Positions 5,883 to 7,855 of a stretch of DNA of 7,855 nt are shown here, in pieces (positions within the stretch are counted from its first letter, which is position 1; each line of letters begins with the position of its first letter). A program made the position numbers and the translations under genes. Below the pieces are notes generated by a model that saw nothing but the letters and a program-made list of their open reading frames with translations, searched no databases and was not told the DNA's origin. Source of the DNA: Candidatus Methylomirabilota bacterium (GTDB lineage Bacteria; Methylomirabilota; Methylomirabilia; Methylomirabilales; Methylomirabilaceae); NCBI GenBank assembly GCA_016200385.1, contig JACQEV010000105.1, positions 1 through 7,855 of the forward strand, in the 5' to 3' direction.

Positions 5883-6307
5883 GGGCGAACTCCCACCTCC
5901 TCGTCTCCTTGGTGAGCCTGCCCTGAGCCAGGCCTGTCCTGAGCCCTGCCGAAGGATCGAAGGGCCCCCTCGAACCAGCGAAGTCTGTCGGTAAAGAGCT
6001 CCGGGGTCTCCCGGCGTTCCAGCAAACCGGCGAGCCGTTCGATGTCATCGGGCGGGGCCACCATACCCATAATCGGTGTGAGGGCATGGACGAGCTGGCT
6101 TCCAAGGAAGCCAAGTGGGGCCAGGGACTCGACTAAGAAGATGGCGGGTGTCGCGAGGCCGCGATCGGCGAGAAGGCGGGCAAAGCGATCCAGGAGCGCG
6201 AGATCGCCCGCCTTCAACTGGTCGCCCTCCCTGTGTAGGGCGAATGCATGGGCGAGGCCACGCCGAAGGCGGCTCCAGAATCGCCACCAAAACCGTTCAT
6301 CGTTCAT
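5879..6307 (-). CDS. Small helical protein of unknown function, repeat-derived C-terminus
   Basis: The 142-residue protein starts with an aromatic/basic segment (RFWWRFWSRLRRG at about 5-17), followed by predicted helices at about 31-50 (LKAGDLALLDRFARLLADRG). A less polar segment follows at 55-82 (AIFLVESLAPLGFLGSQLVH and on), then a charged helix at 87-113 (IERLAGLLERRETPELF). It may associate with the membrane as an amphipathic protein. I do not recognise a named family. Residues from about 116 to 134 are encoded by a dispersed repeat and are probably not ancestral. The ATG at 6307 lies inside a heptamer array and no ribosome binding site is visible, but no other start precedes the aromatic segment. 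Its TGA overlaps the ATPase ATG, which ties it to the cluster. Confidence 0.75.
   Translation of the reverse strand: MNDERFWWRFWSRLRRGLAHAFALHREGDQLKAGDLALLDRFARLLADRGLATPAIFLVESLAPLGFLGSQLVHALTPIMGMVAPPDDIERLAGLLERRETPELFTDRLRWFEGALRSFGRAQDRPGSGQAHQGDEEVGVRP
5890..5900 (-). promoter_or_regulatory. Ribosome binding site of the ATPase gene
   Basis: On the minus strand this reads GGAGGTGGGAG. The GGGAG part is seven bases before the ATG at 5882; the GGAGG part is thirteen bases away. It supports 5882 over the internal ATG seven codons later. Confidence 0.6.
5915..5960. repeat. Dispersed CCTGAGCC-type repeat inside the end of a gene
   Basis: The sequence contains two tandem variants of CCTG(C/T)CCTGAGCC followed by CTGCCGAAGGATCGAA. 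It resembles a widespread family of short bacterial intergenic repeats built on CCTGAGC and CGAAGG blocks. It encodes about residues 116-134 of the 142-residue protein without breaking the frame. Confidence 0.6.
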
Positions 6308-6403
6308 AGTTCGTAGTTCATTGAAGAGCTTACAGAGTGCGGATTCTTATGTTTCGCTCTCACAGCTTTAGGCTATGAACTCTGAACCCTGAACAATGAA
6401 CTC
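6295..6403. repeat. Opposed heptamer arrays (GTTCATN / TGAACTN) spanning a gene start
   Basis: The left arm has four units at 6295-6322 (GTTCATC, GTTCATA, GTTCGTA, GTTCATT). The right arm has four units at 6376-6403 (TGAACTC, TGAACCC, TGAACAA, TGAACTC). They are inverse complements with a 53-base loop. The left arm overlaps the ATG at 6307; the right arm ends four bases from the secG stop. The loop holds no tRNA, promoter or other feature I can identify. Confidence 0.88.
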
Positions 6404-6407
6404 TATG

Positions 6408-6776
6408 TTACTTGGTATGAGGCATCTGCCCTTGAGGCGGCGCCTTTTCGGCGGGTGGCGCTGGTGTCACCGGGGCGTTGGCTGGGGGCGCAGGAGCCGG
6501 GACGGCTTGTTTCGCCCGTTCCTCTGTGATAACCGACGAACTACCCCTGTGCCCTGCATAGATGGCCAAAATGAGCGACGAAACCATAAATAGAATTGCC
6601 GTCGCCGTTGTCAGCTTGCTCATGAAGGTCGCCGCACCGCGGCCACCGAAAACGGTCTGGCTAGAGCCGCCACCAAAGGCGGCGCCGATATCGGCACCCT
6701 TGCCGCTCTGAAGGAGAACAACCAGTACAAGGACCACTGCGATAAGCAGGTGTAGCACTGAGAGAGCAACGAACAT
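6408..6776 (-). CDS. secG: Preprotein translocase subunit SecG
   Basis: SecG is the small auxiliary subunit of the SecYEG protein-export channel in the inner membrane. The 122-residue protein has two membrane helices, about 4-23 (ALSVLHLLIAVVLVLVVLLQ) and 54-75. The conserved intervening loop includes QSGKGADIGAAFGGG followed by SSQTVFGGRGAATF, which is diagnostic of the family. The tail from residue 88 onward is rich in Pro and Ala (APAPPANAPVTPAPP), a common disordered extension in SecG. AGGAGGT lies four bases before the ATG at 6776, a strong ribosome binding site; the ATG at 6780 is out of frame. The gene follows tpiA, a common bacterial order. A leucine tRNA often found after secG elsewhere is absent. 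Confidence 0.96.
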   Translation of the reverse strand: MFVALSVLHLLIAVVLVLVVLLQSGKGADIGAAFGGGSSQTVFGGRGAATFMSKLTTATAILFMVSSLILAIYAGHRGSSSVITEERAKQAVPAPAPPANAPVTPAPPAEKAPPQGQMPHTK

Positions 6777-6780
6777 GCAT

Positions 6781-6787
6781 ACCTCCT
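6781..6787 (-). promoter_or_regulatory. Strong ribosome binding site of secG
   Basis: AGGAGGT on the minus strand, four bases before the secG ATG, lies just outside the heptamer array. It is the best ribosome binding site in the window and contrasts with tpiA and the 142-residue gene, which show none. Confidence 0.8.
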
Positions 6788-6793
6788 AAAGGC

Positions 6794-6867
6794 GTTCGTA
6801 GTTCAGAGTGTGATCGTCAGATTTGCCAGTCCTGAACTATGAACTGTGAACGCTGAACTGTCAACTC
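6794..6867. repeat. Opposed heptamer arrays (GTTCNNA / TGAACTN) between tpiA and secG
   Basis: The left arm has two units (GTTCGTA, GTTCAGA; 6794-6807). The right arm has five (TGAACTA, TGAACTG, TGAACGC, TGAACTG, TCAACTC; 6833-6867). The arms are inverse complements. The tpiA stop codon at 6861-6863 is part of the last unit. The array fills nearly all of the spacer between the two genes. Confidence 0.85.
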
Positions 6868-7619
6868 ATGGCGGCTTTTACGATCAAAGCGAACGAATCA
6901 GCTTGTAGGCTGGCCCCGCCGACCAAGGCACCGTCGATCTCCGATCGTTGAAGGAGCTCCCCGGCATTCTCGGGCTTGACGCTTCCCCCATAGAGGATTC
7001 GGACGCCCCGCGCGACGTCCGCGCCAAAAAGGCCGGCGATGGTCTTCCGGACATGGGCGTGCATCTCCTCGGCCTGCTCCGGTGTGGCCGTTCTTCCCGT
7101 GCCGATTGCCCAGACCGGCTCATAGGCGAGGGTGAGCGCTCGAACCTGCCCTGGAGCCAATCCCGACAGTGCCCCCTTTACCTGGGCTTCCACAACATGG
7201 TAGGCGCGCCCGGTTTCTCGCTCTGAAAGTGTCTCTCCAACACAGATGATTGGCGTGAGGCCGCTACCCAGGGCAGCCAGGCTTTTCTTGTTGACGTTCT
7301 CATCGGTTTCCCCGAAATACTGACGGCGCTCGGAGTGGCCGACGATGACATAGCGGCACCCAAGATCACGGAGCATCTCTGCTGACACCTCGCCCGTGTA
7401 GGGCCCCTCCTTCGCCCAATGCAGGTCTTGCGCCCCCAAGCCGATCCTCGACCCCCAGAGGACCTGGGCAACAGCCGCAAGCGCGGTGAATGGAGGGCAA
7501 ATGACCACGTCGATCCCATCCGGGTTGGCCAGCTCTTTTACCACTTCCTCCGCCAACACAACGGCCTCGGAGGGCGTCTTGTACATCTTCCAGTTGCCGG
7601 CAATGAGCGGTATCCGCAT
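6861..7619 (-). CDS. tpiA: Triosephosphate isomerase
   Basis: This enzyme interconverts dihydroxyacetone phosphate and glyceraldehyde 3-phosphate in glycolysis, gluconeogenesis and the Calvin cycle; it is a cytoplasmic TIM barrel. All key residues are present in 252 residues, the normal length. They are Asn9 and Lys11 in GNWKM, catalytic His95 in VIVGHSERRQYFGE, catalytic Glu167 in AYEPVWAIGTG (loop 6 lid at 168-178), and the phosphate-binding YGGSVKPENAG at 210-220 with GALVGGASL near the end. The start MRIPLIAGNWKM is the expected one. No Shine-Dalgarno sequence is visible upstream because a heptamer array runs almost to the ATG, so translation may depend on coupling or on mRNA structure. 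It sits between pgk and secG on the same strand, so co-transcription is likely. Confidence 0.98.
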   Translation of the reverse strand: MRIPLIAGNWKMYKTPSEAVVLAEEVVKELANPDGIDVVICPPFTALAAVAQVLWGSRIGLGAQDLHWAKEGPYTGEVSAEMLRDLGCRYVIVGHSERRQYFGETDENVNKKSLAALGSGLTPIICVGETLSERETGRAYHVVEAQVKGALSGLAPGQVRALTLAYEPVWAIGTGRTATPEQAEEMHAHVRKTIAGLFGADVARGVRILYGGSVKPENAGELLQRSEIDGALVGGASLQADSFALIVKAAMS

Positions 7620-7630
7620 GATTAGAAGAA

Positions 7631-7791
7631 CAGGGTATAGGGTTTAGGGTCTAGGGTAAAGGCTTCGAAAGACCCTTCTTCACTCCATACCCTCTACCCT
7701 ATCCCCTACACCCTTACCCTATACCCTCGACGCTATCCCCTATTCCCTAGATTCTATACCCTCTACCCTTTACCCTCTACCCTCTACCCTA
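7631..7791. repeat. Largest opposed heptamer array (TAGGGTN / TACCCTN) between pgk and tpiA
   Basis: The left arm (7631-7660) has four GGG tracts at 7633, 7640, 7647 and 7654, each separated by four bases. The right arm (about 7686-7791) has many CCC tracts; the last five (7759, 7766, 7773, 7780, 7787) are also separated by exactly four bases. The pgk TAG stop at 7789-7791 is part of the final unit. The arms are inverse complements and could form a long imperfect hairpin. The spacer of about 170 bases holds nothing else recognisable. Confidence 0.9.
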
Positions 7792-7855
7792 GCTTTTCTC
7801 CGTGAGCGCGGCGATCCCAGCCAGCTCCTTCCCTTCCAGAAACTCCAGAGAGGCG
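7789..7855 (-). CDS. pgk: Phosphoglycerate kinase, C-terminal end only
   Basis: Only the last 21 residues and the TAG stop lie in the window. They read ASLEFLEGKELAGIAALTEK followed by Ser, which matches the typical end of bacterial phosphoglycerate kinases (GGASLEFLEGKELPG, then a short helix and Lys). The enzyme transfers the phosphate of 1,3-bisphosphoglycerate to ADP in glycolysis. The position directly upstream of tpiA supports the call, since pgk-tpiA-secG is a common order. The stop codon overlaps the start of the heptamer array, so the extreme C-terminal Ser may itself be affected by the repeat. The rest of the gene is beyond the right edge. Confidence 0.88.
   Translation of the reverse strand, partial: ASLEFLEGKELAGIAALTEKS

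Noticed and set aside
4596..5915. A 439-codon open frame on the plus strand
   Set aside because: It lies opposite the ATPase gene, whose family motifs are clear. Its translation is rich in His, Arg, Asp and Gly with no domain pattern, as expected for an antisense shadow in GC-rich DNA.
6308..6407. tRNA gene after secG
   Set aside because: A leucine tRNA often follows secG in bacteria, but this spacer has only the opposed heptamer arms and a loop with no cloverleaf or GTTCRANYC T-arm context.
7631..7791. CRISPR array or telomere
   Set aside because: Units are 7 bp with no spacers, so this is not CRISPR. The telomere-like TAGGGTT appearance is coincidental, since the array lies between two ordinary bacterial genes and occurs in both orientations.

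Overview
This window is a single run of genes, all on the minus strand (transcription runs from high to low coordinates), from a GC-rich bacterium. Cut at the right edge is the end of phosphoglycerate kinase. It is followed by triosephosphate isomerase (tpiA) and the Sec translocon subunit secG, a common bacterial order. Next come six genes of a poorly characterised cluster. They encode a 142-residue helical protein, a 600-residue glutamate-mutase-L-type (MutL/GlmL) ASKHA ATPase, a 379-residue barrel-sandwich/KOW-like protein, a 445-residue exported or membrane protein with an FN3-like domain and a DUF6754-like domain, a 212-residue six-helix membrane protein, and an N-terminally anchored protein cut by the left edge. 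The gene content, GC level and repeat style suggest an uncultivated lineage such as NC10/Methylomirabilota or a Rokubacteria-like group. This is a low-confidence guess; the window has no rRNA or other marker that settles it.

Gene packing is tight: ATGA, GTGA and TAATG overlaps join several cluster members, so they are probably co-translated. The cluster has membrane proteins, one predicted soluble ATPase and one predicted soluble beta-rich protein. I infer a membrane-associated complex with a cytoplasmic ATPase component. No substrate can be read from the sequence. No glutamate mutase catalytic subunit (GlmE/GlmS) is in the window, so the ATPase should not be assumed to serve glutamate fermentation.

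The most unusual feature is a pervasive set of degenerate 7-bp tandem repeats. They occupy every intergenic spacer of appreciable size (about 1434-1513, 4014-4079, 6295-6403, 6794-6867, 7631-7791), and most are arranged as two opposed arms able to fold into a hairpin. The same repeat style has entered genes: it encodes much of the first 58 residues of the 445-residue protein, including part of its signal peptide, and a short insert in the 379-residue protein. Several stop codons and one start codon lie inside the arrays. The GGG-N4 versions form regular G-quadruplex motifs, two of them on the mRNA strand directly after stop codons.

A second oddity is at 704-813. The overlapping stop/start junction between the last two genes is duplicated around a small palindrome, leaving a 25-codon mini-ORF that still carries ribosome-binding sites and overlapping stop/start codons on both sides. 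No spacer exceeds about 170 bases, and I see no RNA genes, insertion sequences or CRISPR.
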